A stretch of 64,000 nucleotides of DNA from Perkinsus olseni (GCA_013115135.1 JABANP010000037.1:168534-232533); one strand, 5' to 3'. Positions 33,350-44,452 are shown, numbered from the stretch's first letter. The notes: generated from the letters alone by a model not told the origin. Made by a program: numbers and translations.

Positions 33350-33700
33350 TGAGGGATACCAAAAAATAAACACTCCTTCGCCCGGGCAGGTATAACGCCC
33401 ACCGCCGTGAGAATTCAAGGCCATCCAACCTCCACCCACTCCGACACTTTCCCGAGAGTAAACAACAGCTGCCAGCAACGCAAGCGGCTTGGAAGTTAGC
33501 CTGTTTCCGGATGAGCGATCAATGCAAACCTTGTGGACTGCCAGAGGGCAATACCCAGTACCACCACTTCTCCTGCCGCATTCTATTGAGAGAATATTCA
33601 CCCAAGGACAACTGGAATTAACAGAAAAGCTCAATTGGACCTCAACAGTGTATTGAATGAATACATAGGGTACGAACCTGAGTACGCTGCTGCACAACAA

Positions 33701-34711
33701 TCACTCGACCTTCTCGGCACGACTGGCCTCATCGATCTTCACAATCTCGTGACCAGCGTCGATCAATTGGATGACATTAATGACCTGACGAGACGACACT
33801 AACCCCATTTTCCAGGACCCCCCATTCCAAGACTATGTGCATGACGACTATGGACCAAACTCTCACTGCCGAGCGATGATATTCGGGCCCTTTGATCTGA
33901 GCATCTACGGTGCCCCATGATGGTGAACTATTACCTGCTTCAGTAATGCAATAGGTAGGAAAGCTAGAGCAGCATAGTAGACAGCCTGCTGCATCCACAC
34001 TGGGACCGCTGCAGTAGGCAGTGCCACGAAGTGGTAAAGGTACATCAACACCAGTACTGCCTCTTGAGCGAAGCAAAGCGAGAACAGCATTACTAAAATG
34101 AGTACAGCCTGGAAGACGGACGCCCGAACTGTCGTTGACTACCTCTGCTGCCGTAGTATTTCCTCAACAACCAAGGCCTGTTGGGGGCGATGTACTTGTG
34201 GCTACCATTCTTAGCAAGCACGCTCGAGTACCTGCGGAAGCAGTGAGCCCTAATAGAGACGGCCGCAGGGAGTGGACTACATTTGGGTCCAATGAGAAGC
34301 ATAATCGACCACGGCGAACATGACCAGAGGGAGGTAGAGGGCCGGGTAGAAGTGGCTCAGTATGAGGGCCAGGATATTGGAGGAAATCCTGTCTGTTACC
34401 ATGTCTAGTACCTACATTGCAGGTGTAGAGAGAGCGTAGTATCCTCCCCGTTGTCTTACAGCTCCGAACATACTACACTCGTTAAATCGTCTGGCGGCAG
34501 CACCATCAAAGGCGTCCAACATCTGTGACCAGAAGTAACAGAAGATGAAGGCCTTGCAGTTACTGGAAAGAAGAAAATAATACGGTAACAGTTGAGGAAC
34601 TTCGCAAGAGTGCAGCGGGTATTACTCGAACGCCACATAGAAGCTGATGAGCATCAGAGCCACTCTAGTGTAGCCAATGAGGTTGGGGACGAAGAGATAA
34701 ACAGAAACCAT
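33701..34711 (-). CDS. PIS: Phosphatidylinositol synthase (CDP-alcohol phosphatidyltransferase family)
   Basis: PIS joins CDP-diacylglycerol and myo-inositol to make phosphatidylinositol in the ER membrane. The ATG at 34711 begins MVSVYLFVPNLIGYTRVALM. An intron (GTAATA...CCAG) leads to IFCYFWSQMLDAFDG. The family signature D-G-x2-A-R-x8-G-x3-D-x3-D is complete across the next intron: DGAAARRFNECSMFG then AVLDMVTDR. Membrane helices follow (ILALILSHFYPALYLPLVMF, then DYASHW, typical of PI synthases). After two more introns come a GSHKY motif, a further hydrophobic pair and a C-terminal exon (INVIQLIDAGHEIVK) ending at 33701-33703. All catalytic Asp residues are present, so the enzyme should be active. 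Confidence 0.92.
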
Positions 34712-35528
34712 GTTAGTGGGAAGGAATGCTGTAGTAATGAACTGAGAGAAGCAACAGTAGTAACAGCAGTACAGCCTGACTAACTAAGCCGGGCCCGTTA
34801 GACCATAAACTTACACACGCACCCTCGTGGGAGTAGTACGACCAGCGTCATCTCGACGGTTGTTGCACAATTACGAGCTTTTCAGATACCCCACAGTGTC
34901 CCACACCGAGAACGTAGTATTCTCATGATGTCTCATGATGTCTGATTCTCAAAAGAGGTTATCTAGCGAGATAATTTCCCCAAGGCGATCAAACCAAGTC
35001 GAATTCAGTGCTGAAAATCTGAATCATTGTCAACTTCGAAAGGACCAACACTAGGAGCACGCCGAAAGTAACTTCAAACCTGACGGGACGCTGTGATCAC
35101 TGTCGTTGTTAAGTCCAATTCTGCACCAGTAGGGTTAGCTTCCTCCAAGGCTTGGATCCATGGGAGATTCTCGCCCGCGTGTATCCCAGCGGAGAGAATA
35201 GTCACGAGCTCAAGAAGCGGCTGTGAGTCAAGTCGTATACACAAGTGGCTAGCAAACCTGCGCTGTGGTTCATAAAGTAATACGAACTCGCGTCAAAGGG
35301 TCGTCTAAGGAGCCGGGTAATAACATACTAGATTTATTCGGTCGTTTCTTTACTCAACCCGTCGACGACATTCACTAATGATAAGAGTGACGATTTACCA
35401 AAGTTTCCGGTCAATAAAGCTAAATGGATGACGATCAAGAGGTCCCGGGTTCAATCCCGGCGGACTGACCGCATATAAACCGCAACTTTGCAGAGGTATA
35501 TGATCTTAGTGTTTCTTATTCCACCATC
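34712..35528. other. Divergent-promoter spacer between PIS and the DHHC gene
   Basis: This spacer separates two genes transcribed away from each other, so it should contain both promoters. Open frames here (35093-35275 and others) have no character. A tRNA-like hairpin set lies at about 35408-35471 (GGTCA...TGACC ends around a CCGGG-TTCAAT-CCCGG stem), but it does not fold as a proper tRNA. Confidence 0.4.
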
Positions 35529-37198
35529 ATGAACTTTTTCGTCGCCGTTGGGATATACCTAGCCGTTGTCGGATTCGGGATGGCGGTAATAACCGGGGAC
35601 CTGGTGTGCTTGAGAAGGCTGCATGGTTGAACATAAGTAACGTACTCGAACGTAAAGGGCCGACGAGCGCTCCAATAACAAGGAACGTCTCATTAATTGC
35701 GTCAAGGGAATCCACAGCGGCTCCGAGTCACTACAGAGTACCCTTATCGAGCGCTTATCGCTAGCATATGCGTGCCTATCGGTTATAGCGAGAAAAAGAG
35801 TTCCCCTTAGGTGTTCTTACTCGGTAAATCCGATGGTAACAGCGTCTTCGACCGAGTATACCGAGCTGCTACAGAATATGTGCCCAATGCAATAAAGTAG
35901 CATGGGTGACGGGCCACTGACCAATCAAGCGAGAGGAGCTCATTCTTCCTCAGGTTTGTACTGCGCATTCTTTGCTGCGGCTCTGATCGGGGAGGCGTCG
36001 CCCTCGATTCAGCTTGGAACTACACCTGCAATGAGGCCAATCCGATAGTACCGTCTGCAAATCTCCTTGCCATTTTACAAGGCTTCTTTTTAGGTTCAGA
36101 TTGTGTATCTCAGTCTAGTGGTAGGCGGATACTTCCTTTATGTCATCTTCGGTAAGCTGTTCATCATCACATGAGCTCAGCTCAGCAGTATTGTATACCT
36201 CAGGATACCCCTTGCTTCCTAACACCTACCTTGGAGAATACCATAAATACGTGGGCTTCCTAGTTTTCGTGCTTTGCATCTACACCTTCGCTGCAGGTAA
36301 GACCCTTTGCGGACCGAGAAATATTCTTTTCCTTTTTTACTTTTCAGCGTCCATAACGGATCCAGGGATCATCACCAAGCGCAACGTTCATGCGATCTCC
36401 AAGATCTACCCTATGGACGAGATCCTTTTCCATGAGAAGGAGTGCTCCACATGCAAGCAACCGAAGTAAGGGTACTCAGGCACGAGGCACGACCCTACAG
36501 ATCAAGGCTTGATTATCCTCAACCTACCTTGCGGTATTCTCAGGCCCGCTCGTAGTAAGCATTGCTCTCTCTGCAACTGTTGTGTGGCCCGATTCGACCA
36601 TCACTGTGTGTGGATTAACAACTGTGTTGGTGTCAACAATGTGCACTGGTTCATCGCCTTTCTACTAGCAAATACTGCTCTCTGCGTATACGGTGCCATC
36701 GTCGGCGTAATCAGTCTCATGGCCGTCGTGAAGGAGCGCGACTTGTGGAACGCCCGGTTCATCAACCCCACCACAGGAGAGCAGTTCACTGCCAGTTATC
36801 GGATCATCTTCCAGTGGCTCCTCACGCACGAGTACATAATGATCGCCATGATCACTCTGTGCACGATAATGTCTATTGTGCTGGTTGGCTTCACGTCGTG
36901 GCATTTGTACCTAGCTGCTTCCAACGTCACTACAAACGAATCAGCCAAGTGGCGTACTATACACGATTATCTCAAGAAGGAAAACCGCGAGGCTGAGCTG
37001 GATGGGCTGAAGAACATCTACGACAAGGGTTCGGTACTCGCGAATTGGCGCGATGTCTTGTGGGATCGTGTGGATACCCGTACTTTAGCCGAGGAGCCGA
37101 GCAACACGGGGGAAGATAATTCCCAAGTGCCTCAGCGGAAAAGTGTGAATGAGAGTGGCCGTAACAAAAAGTCTGCAGGCAGGCGTAGGAAGCATTAA
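35529..37198 (+). CDS. DHHC palmitoyltransferase, ZDHHC4-like
   Basis: DHHC enzymes attach palmitate to protein cysteines at ER and Golgi membranes. The ATG at 35529 opens a hydrophobic first helix ([19 protein letters not shown]) ending at a GTAATA donor. More membrane helices appear in exons near 36095 ([17 protein letters not shown]) and 36250 ([16 protein letters not shown]). Then come DPGIITKRN and the full Cys-rich domain: CSTCKQPK spliced to [20 protein letters not shown] and [12 protein letters not shown], with the catalytic DHHC intact. Two further helices and an [10 protein letters not shown] (TTxE) motif follow. A basic tail ends at the TAA at 37196-37198. The DPGIITK start and CSTC...KPARSKHC spacing are closest to ZDHHC4. 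Exons between 35600 and 36090 are only partly resolved. Confidence 0.92.
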
Positions 37199-37410
37199 TG
37201 GTTTCGTGAGGCGAGCATGTGGTGTAGTGTTCAAAAATAGTGATGGTGACAGCCATGGTGTGAAGTTCATACTCTGAGCCCATCATCTGATCATACTCGG
37301 GAGATGAATCGAGGGCCATGAGTTGCCAGATTAAGGGCGAACTGTCAGTAGGTAGTTGCAATGGTTAAGTGTGTAAATATCCCCCAAGTAGGTTTGATGA
37401 CCACAAACAT

Positions 37411-37489
37411 GACAGCTGCGGGATTCGAACCCGCGCCCTTGCGGACTAACGCCTGAAGCTAGCGCCTTAGACCACTCGGCCAAACTGTC
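37411..37489 (-). tRNA. tRNA-Leu(CAG)
   Basis: This folds as a complete class II tRNA on the minus strand. The acceptor stem GACAGTT/AGCTGTC pairs throughout, with one G-T pair. Box A is TGGCCGAGTGG. The anticodon stem CTAGC/GTTAG encloses the loop TTCAGGC with anticodon CAG. A variable arm of the length expected for Leu follows, and the T-arm is GCGGG-TTCGAAT-CCCGC with box B GGTTCGAATCC. The base after the 3' end is A, the leucine discriminator. No intron is present. It lies between the convergent DHHC and CFAP298 genes. Confidence 0.97.
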
Positions 37490-37684
37490 GCTGAAAATTG
37501 CAATTTTCACATTGCCTATAGCGTCCAACGCATCACGAAGACTGACTTTCAGAGCCACGAACAAACTGTCCGATGTTCTCTACTATTCCTATCCCTGCCC
37601 ACTGGATGTAAAATAACCAAACTCTACTGGGTGCATCGATAACGATTAAGTAGTGGTTTGTAGCGCCGGTGATGCTTAATTCAA

Positions 37685-39140
37685 TCAATGAGGCCTCCAG
37701 CTGATACCTCGCCCACCTCCAACAAGAGAACCTAGACGAAAAATCTGTACTCAGGATCGTATGCAAGCGGACCGAATGGTCCTCACCTTTGAGCGCTTTG
37801 GGATTGGCCCATTCACTAGTTAGATAAGAGTCGTCATCGTCGTTATTCAAGGCTTTCTGCTCCTCCTGTTTCTTATAATAATAAGCGAGCATTGCCTTAT
37901 GGGTTTCCTCATCAACCTGCATTGGCATCACCCAACACGCCACGCGAACTCGTCTGCATCCCTTACTCGAGGCTCGCGCACCGGTGCCCCCTGCGACGAA
38001 GCCATTAATTTCACTATTATCTTCGTCTTCTCGTTTTTGCCGATATAGTCCGATAGTGTTTTGCCGGATTCTAGTTCCTTACCAGCCCACCAAAGAGAGG
38101 ACTGCGCCGGCTCCAGTACATCCTGAAAAAATGACTGTCGCATGACACAGCAAGAGGGAATGGAAAACTTTGAGGCCATCATCGTTCGTCCTGACTCTAG
38201 TTCCAATGGCTTCTAACAAAATGACCGATAGCGCCATCATGGCAATCTACGTGACTGGACGGTACGCTCAGGGAGCAGTGAGTTCCTCTCAGTGACACTA
38301 CTTTACCTGATTCTCTGACTGCCCATCCGGGGCCTCGGCATTTTCCAGTTCTATTCTGGCCGGGTCGAAGCTAGGGAGACGATGGAAAGCAGGATAGGCG
38401 ATCATGACCGCACCCTGCATGCAGTCGAGCTGCTCTTGAATCGTTGCTAAAACAGATACAGTCCTTCGCAGTACTGTCGAGCACGTTCGCTCGATCACGC
38501 ACACGCCGAAGGAGTGGATCAGAATTCGCAGTTCTCACCAAGGTCGAGGGCCTTCCTATGCGCCACTAAATTGTGGCTAACGGCTGCCGATGCCTCATCC
38601 GCTGTTCGTGTGAGTACCGCCGCAGCGTGAGCTGGAGGTGGGCAACCCGTCCGGTAGGCGTGCTCGTCGGGTGCCGTAGGAGTTCCTGTTGTCGTGTCAC
38701 CAATCAGACCCCCTCTTTCTGCGCTATGTGATATCACCATATGCATTGACATCGAGATGACTCATCTTCCCCACTTCCTCGCTCAATCCACGTGTCTCCT
38801 CGGGTCTCAGAGGTCCGTGTTTAGCCAGTTCTCTCAGTGCATCAGCCAAACTAAACAGAAATGGCGCTCTCAAATGACCAACTAACTGCAGCATCCACAT
38901 TCTGGGACGGCCAGTGCTTCATTTGGAGACTCTCCTACATCCTCACTGCTTATGTACCAAAAGGAATCACTGCAGCGGCAGGCCCTTCCCCTCCACCTCC
39001 AAGTACTACCGAAGACACTTGATTCGCTTGTTGTGCAGCTCCACCAACTGTTTCTTCAGGTCGGTCACGGAGATCCCGACGGTGGTTTCGAAAAGGAACT
39101 CTCCTTTGGGAGAAGTTCGTTTAACATGGAGCACCACCAT
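37685..39140 (-). CDS. CFAP298: CFAP298 (C21orf59) homologue, ciliary assembly factor
   Basis: CFAP298 is a conserved protein needed for cilium motility and outer dynein arm assembly. The ATG at 39140 begins MVVLHVKRTSPKGEFLFET, matching the family start, with a donor after about 39010. Later exons give ALRELAKHGPLRPEETRGLS (about 38780-38850), PDEHAYRTGCPPPAHAAAVL (about 38600-38670), LDCMQGAVMIAYPAFHRLP (about 38380-38440), LWWAGKELESGKTLSDYIG and NEKTKIIVKL. Then come QGAPVREPRV, AMLAYYYKKQEEQKALNNDD, SEWANPKALK and the closing GRGISWRPH with TGA at 37685-37687. Every conserved block is present and in order, so the gene is probably intact. It implies a flagellated life stage. Confidence 0.93.
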
Positions 39141-39260
39141 TTCTAAAATCAAACTGACTACCAGAAAATCTTCAAATCAACCTCCTGGCCTATCGGACCA
39201 TTAACACCGAGACACAACAGCTGCACACTATAGAAACAATCCCAACCGAGCCTCTCCCTC

Positions 39261-41057
39261 TCACTGGCTCTCGGTCTCAGTGGTTTCGCCGGAAGTGAGC
39301 CCGCTCCGGCGACCCCGACTAGCCGTCTCCACTGATGTCTCCGCCACATCCTGACTTACACCTGCGAAGGCAGCTACCAGATAATAGTTGCAGTCCCCTT
39401 TCGCCTCACCGATCATCTTGCTGAGACTGGTAGCGAGGTCGTGAACTCGATAAACAAGCATCAATGCACCGGCCAGCGTGCGTCCGACACCCAGAGCGAT
39501 CTGCCGTGAGACGATCAGTGCTGTTTACCCCGATTCTATGAAACACCACTACCTGGTTTTCTCTCTCAATGCCGCTAGTGAAATAGTCTGTCGTCTTGAG
39601 ACACTCTCTAGCAGCCTCCTTAGCAGCAACGAAGTCCGCCTTAACATACACTGCCACCATCAGCTTGGTGAAGCAGTCACAATACCTATGGACTCCATGC
39701 TCGTCGGAAGTGAAGCCATCCTAGTCCCCTACCATTCCTCTTGGCCCTCCAAGTACTGGGCTAGCAACGACACAGGAGTGCTGGCGGGCGTGTCACGCTT
39801 GCTAGCACCCGACTGGGCGAGTTGTTGAGGCGATATCAGGGCTACAATAGCAACGTACCTGATAAGGAGTGACCAAACGGACGCCCTCCACCACGACTCT
39901 CACCGAAGGAGATGGAAGTTCCCCGTTGAGATGATAGCCTGTAGAGCCTTAACTCTTGTTAACAACATAACCAGCTTAGGCGACAAGCATAAGGACGGGG
40001 ATGGAGCTCTGAGACGGTGTGGGGCATACACGCGCGAATTAGCAGAAGTGTGGTACCGGAAGAGAGCGAAGAGACTCCAATGCATGAGCACAGCCACGGA
40101 CTCCGCGTAGTTGCCAGCGCCCTCGCCGACCGGTCTCGATGGTCCCGAGGATTCATACTGATAAAGCTCGAAAAGCTTGCCGATGAGGTCAACACTGGCG
40201 TCGAACTGAGGAGGGATGATGCAGCATTCAGGACAACTCTAGGAGACCTTCTTACCTGTCCAGTGAGTATGGCGCAGGCAAGAGACCCCCAGAGAGAGGA
40301 CAACATATACTTGTGATGCTGCTTGGGTCCCAGGTAGGTCAGCAGAGTACGATACACCTGTAGAGACAAGAATCACGTGAGAAATGTAGAGTGAGTTCCC
40401 GGACCTGCATAGCCGAGTAAGCATCTTCGTAGCGGCCAGCCTGGTAGTTGAGTCGGCCAAGGTGATAGACCCTGTCCAGAATGTCGTCGGGGAAGCCATA
40501 ATCCAGCACCAACGCCCCGAAGGAAGACCCTCTGAAGGGGTCAACATCGCCAACACTACTATGCCGGACATCAGTACTCAGCATTAGCCTGTATCTTTTC
40601 CCAGACCTCCTGGTTCTTAATAAGCTTCATTGCACTGTCAGCGGCCTCCTCTGCCTCCTTCAACTCCTTCTCCAAGGCAGCTCTGGCCTCCGTCATATCT
40701 TCACCCGTCAAGTCACCCTAGCAACAACGACCCTCCTACTACCACCGTCCCAGTGACTACCCTCTACTACCAACAAGTCCACCATGCGAGTAGCCTTGAC
40801 AACTTGGATTCGGAGTGCCTTGATGCTGGACTCGTCATAAAGCTGATGTTCCTCGAGATAGTCGATAATCTAACAATGGCACAGCATCATCACTGTACAC
40901 TTTCCCAGTAGACGTACAGGTAGCATCAAGTGAGGTTCCCTTATCCCAACAAGTAGGTTGCGATGGAAGTCCACAGCCTTGCCGGTGAGGGAGATGGATC
41001 CGAAGTCCGGCGGAGGAGGGAGGATACACGTGGCGGTGGTGGTGGCTGTGTTCGACA
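39261..41057 (-). CDS. Translation initiation factor eIF3 subunit e
   Basis: eIF3e (INT6) is a PCI-domain subunit of the eIF3 complex that loads mRNA on the 40S ribosome. A probable start at 41057 (MSNTATTTATCIL) leads to SLTGKAVDFHRNLL. After an intron comes the N-terminal signature VPLLDYLEEHQLYDESS and ATRMVDLL. A coiled helix (EDMTEARAALEKELKEAEEA) is followed by YGFPDDILDRVYHLGRLNYQ, AGRYEDAYSAM, HKYMLSSLWGSLACAIL and VLMHWSLFALFRYHTS, all in family order. C-terminal exons (VAVYVKADFVAAKEAARECL, YRVHDLATSLSKM) are much more diverged in the PCI region. The stop near 39261 is approximate. Identity is firm for the N-terminal two thirds. Confidence 0.85.
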
Positions 41058-41305
41058 TTATATCCAGAACGTTCACTGGATGAATCAACGGTCGTACATG
41101 ACTCCGCTGGTCACGAAAACAGGGCGACTGGGAGTGGGGTTTGAATCGCTGAGGACTACGCTCCTGATCGGTAAACTATTGTGAGGGTCGATTGAACTAT
41201 TCGCGATGAGCAAGCTTCTGCCGATGAATGGTTCATCTTCATTCGCGGCTAGTACACTTGAGAATTGCAAGTCGCTGTGATACTAACCCCAGTTTTACTG
41301 CCATC

Positions 41306-41596
41306 TTAAATCTCCTCACAACGGCTGTCAACGGACCACGAGTACCGATCAATGAACTCCTCATCATATCCTTCTCCAGGGGAACTTCCCCTATATGCTC
41401 TCGAGCAGCCCCCTTCTTCCAGCCATTTGGGAACGGAAGTCCCGGAGTCTCGTGCGAGCGAGCTTCCCATACTTAGTGATTCTTGTAATCTCGCCTTCTT
41501 GACATCCTCTGCCGTACGTCTCCGCACCACGATCGATAACGTAGCTGACGCTGTAGCTTTTACGGCAGTCATTAACGTGGACATACGAGGGTTCAA
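41306..41596 (-). CDS. Small hypothetical protein
   Basis: This 96-residue minus-strand frame has an ATG near 41596. It has an Ala/Thr-rich, Arg-bearing N-terminus (STLMTAVKATASATLSIVVR) that could be an organelle-targeting or membrane-associated segment. A charged helix (RRRTAEDVKKARLQES) and an aromatic, acidic C-terminus follow. No family is recognised. It may be one exon of a longer gene, since AG and GT sites flank it. Confidence 0.35.
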   Translation of the reverse strand: MNPRMSTLMTAVKATASATLSIVVRRRTAEDVKKARLQESLSMGSSLARDSGTSVPKWLEEGGCSRAYRGSSPGEGYDEEFIDRYSWSVDSRCEEI

Positions 41597-42233
41597 GGCG
41601 CCCAGGTTGGCTGAGCTTCAGCCGCCTTAATATTATACGGTTAATCGGGGTTCACGCTACGGGCTCATGCAGCATGGGCCATGCTCTTCACGCTGGAACC
41701 ATGTCATACGTGTATAACTCCGTCACAGCTCAATAGGAAATTTTGTCAAAGCTTAGGTGGGAGTCCCAACTTGGGCACCCTTGCGGGTCTCGCAATGCTG
41801 GTGAGGTTGGCTTTTCGCCGTGCCCAGCGAATGGTTGTTGGCGAGCGAGTCGTTCGCTCGGAGCGATTCCGTCGCGAGTCTGGCCGGCGGTTGTAAGCAT
41901 GGTTTAACTATGTGACGCTCTGTACCTCTTCTTCACGTCCCAAGCCTCGTTCGTCGGCAGTTGGTTCGTCCTGGCCGTAGGCTTAGCTTCCAGGTTTACG
42001 AGGTAGATGGTCTAGCCATCCACCGCGCTAAGGCGAAGGAAGTTGGAATCTGAATTTGTATCAGTACTGAGTGGTGTGCGTCTGCGTGCTAGTGTACGCA
42101 TACACAAGGCGAAAGAACTAGGGTTCTCCTTATGTTGAACAAGTGGTGATCGAGCGTGGAAGTGAAGATAAGTCGAACTGTCAGACTCAAACACGCCCCG
42201 TGTCCTCCGAACGCCTGTTGCTGATATGCTTGC

Positions 42234-42700
42234 ATGCCCGATCGTAGAGGCGGACAAAGACCTGTGCTCGCGCTCGTGGATGCTGTTAGTGTGTCAGTCG
42301 AGAGATTTTCCCAACCGACGTTGATGACCTTTTCCCGTCTTATCATCGTTGCAGCGGCCTTGGCTGATCTTGCCAAGCATGTTGAGGGTACGGCGACAGG
42401 CGGTGCGAGAAAGAGAGTGAGTCCTCCTAGCCCACCACTCATTTCCCGTCTGCTTACCCTTCTATGTAGTTAGGAGGCCGCATCAGGGTTGAGAACGGCA
42501 TGTGCGAGCTCTCTTCGGGGACTAGAAAGTTCGGAAACTTTACGGTTATTTCTCTCTACTTCCAACGAGCAAAGGTTACGGGGGTGCGAACCCGATCCGC
42601 CAAACTATGTACTCCCGCACATGTTCGGCCGAGAGGACTTCTTAAGATGCAGAGTCGGGTAAGTGGCAGCGGGCAGACATTCTTCTGGGTGTGCTAGTGA
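42234..42700 (+). CDS. Unrecognised exons (tentative)
   Basis: A helical segment (SVERFSQPTLMTFSRLIIVA, ALADLAKHVEGTATGGARKR) ends at a GTGAGT donor near 42417. After an acceptor, a short piece (SSGTRKFGNFTVISLYF) and NYVLPHMFGREDFLRCR lead to a GTAAGT donor near 42660. The splice signals support real exons, but no domain can be named and the extent of the gene is unknown. Confidence 0.3.
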
Positions 42701-42880
42701 CGTGTCTTCCTCTGCCATGAGCCTTATAAGTAGTCCACTGAAGACTCGGCAGGCATCCGTGCCACTGAGGATAGTCGTTCTGGACTGTAGGAAATAGGCG
42801 AAAACGGCGCAGTTCAGCAGCGCGCTTCGGAACGGGAATGTGGACTCTCAGCTCACCCGTCCATTCTTTCTGAGCGTTAG

Positions 42881-43273
42881 ATGTGGTCTAGCGCACTCCC
42901 AACTCAGGAGTCGGTTGATCGCCGTCTTCTCTCAGGTACAACATCGATCTCACGGAGTTCGACGTTAGCTTCACCCCTGACCATTCTCCTCTCACGATCA
43001 CCAGCAACCTCCAAGAGGCTAAACAGCACTTTGCAGCCCGTCACGCTCTTCGCCCACTTGAACAGACATCGGGAAATTCTGAGGCAAATACGTGATTACT
43101 TGCCAATTACGGCAGGAGACGCTGAGAAATGCAGGGAGATCTTCGACATCTTGGCCAATAACCCCCGGAGTGACTTCGAGAAAGGGGTCCAATGGTTCCT
43201 CGATTTTCATGTTTGGGCGAATAGTATGGTTGGCGAGCTCATCTCTGATTGGGAGAGAGTTGCGGACCAGTAG
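42881..43273 (+). CDS. Unknown protein, copy 1 of a tandem module
   Basis: The frame ends in a compact helical module: KCREIFDILANNPRSDF, then GVQWFLDFHVWANSMVGELI, stopping at TAG (43271-43273). A competing frame in the first half (NIDLTEFDVSFTPDHSPLTI, about 42940-43000) also looks coding, so an intron probably joins the two. The module recurs, diverged, at about 43415-43550. I recognise no family. Confidence 0.45.
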   Translation: MWSSALPTQESVDRRLLSGTTSISRSSTLASPLTILLSRSPATSKRLNSTLQPVTLFAHLNRHREILRQIRDYLPITAGDAEKCREIFDILANNPRSDFEKGVQWFLDFHVWANSMVGELISDWERVADQ

Positions 43274-43375
43274 AGCGGAAACATGTTCATTTCCTGCCCT
43301 CGAGCAATTGTAGTTGTCAGTAGTGTTCATGTGTGATGTCCAGTTAGACAGATGATGTCTTGAGTTACAAGTAGG

Positions 43376-43831
43376 GTGACGCTCTCACTCGAGCTTAGAG
43401 GTGCAAAGACAGGAGGCGTTAGTAAATGCGAGGAGGTTCTTAAGCTCTCGATAGAGAATCCTCGGACTGGGAGCGGTCATGGAGTTGAATGGTTCACTGA
43501 TTTCCATATTATGGCAAGGCGTAAGGTTGGTACAGTTCATTGCCTTCGCGTGCCGAACCTCGCCTCGAACACAAGACACCTTGCCTGGAGTTACCAGTTT
43601 AGTGACTCCCTTGTGCAAGCTTCGAGTTTCCTCGACACCGAGCGTGTCTTTGTTACTCCAGGCTCCTGTGTGGTTGCCCGAACGGGGGAAACCAACTTGA
43701 TTGGTAGACTTTTCGAGTCCTGGAGATACAAGCACAAGTGCGACCGTCGCACACCGGAGGCCGGACTCCAGCGAGGCCGGGTGCGGCTGAGAGTCTGCTC
43801 AAAGGGAAATTCACTAACGTCCCTCAGATGA
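43376..43831 (+). CDS. Unknown protein, copy 2 of the tandem module (possibly broken)
   Basis: The first part reads SKCEEVLKLSIENPRTGSGH and GVEWFTDFHIMARRKVGTV, aligned with copy 1 at Cys, the ENPR/NNPR turn, G-V-x-W-F and DFH. After about 43560 the frame loses recognisable character, so either an intron begins there or the copy is decaying. It lies 100-150 bp downstream of copy 1 in the same orientation. Confidence 0.35.
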   Translation: MTLSLELRGAKTGGVSKCEEVLKLSIENPRTGSGHGVEWFTDFHIMARRKVGTVHCLRVPNLASNTRHLAWSYQFSDSLVQASSFLDTERVFVTPGSCVVARTGETNLIGRLFESWRYKHKCDRRTPEAGLQRGRVRLRVCSKGNSLTSLR

Positions 43832-44440
43832 CCAGCTTACGCACAACAGTGGGGTAACGTAGTGCTCATATCGCTGATCCTATCATGCTGCGATAAGAAA
43901 GGAAAGGGGTAAGATCAGAAGGGGTGGCGAACGATCGGAAGATAGCAGGTGAGAGATCGTATTGCAGATGGCAAAACCAGGCGTTGTGTTCTTCATCAGT
44001 CAGCCTCTTAACGGCAGGGTCAACCCACATACACCAGGTCGTTGTGTACTGGATATACGCGACAGATGGTATGAATAGAAAAGCTCAATTGAAGCTCAAC
44101 AGCGTATTCAATGATACAACAGAACGCTCCATTACAGGGTATGACGACAGCGATGGGAGACCTCAATCTGGGCCGACTCATGGAGGGCTGCCGCGTCGAA
44201 CAGCTGCATGATGATGATGACGATGATGGTGATGATCTGAGGATGCATCTCTGTTGTCGTTCCAAAACGTCTCATAGAGCTCATGAAAGTCGTACGCCTC
44301 TACCACAATAATCAATGTACTTCGGTCGTACGCCGAACGTAGAGAGGACTTTGAAGTAAAGGGTCAGACACTACAGAGTCCGCCATGCCAGGACGCACAA
44401 AGATCAATGCCACACGCGAATTCCGAGCACAATAGAGATC
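43832..44440. other. Spacer with a conserved 45-bp element and a GAT microsatellite
   Basis: No gene is supported. The element at 44077-44120 closely matches 33623-33665. A (GAT)-rich run lies at about 44206-44235. The spacer is downstream of the minus-strand Tudor/kinase gene. Confidence 0.4.
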
Positions 44441-44452
44441 GCAGTCCTGACA

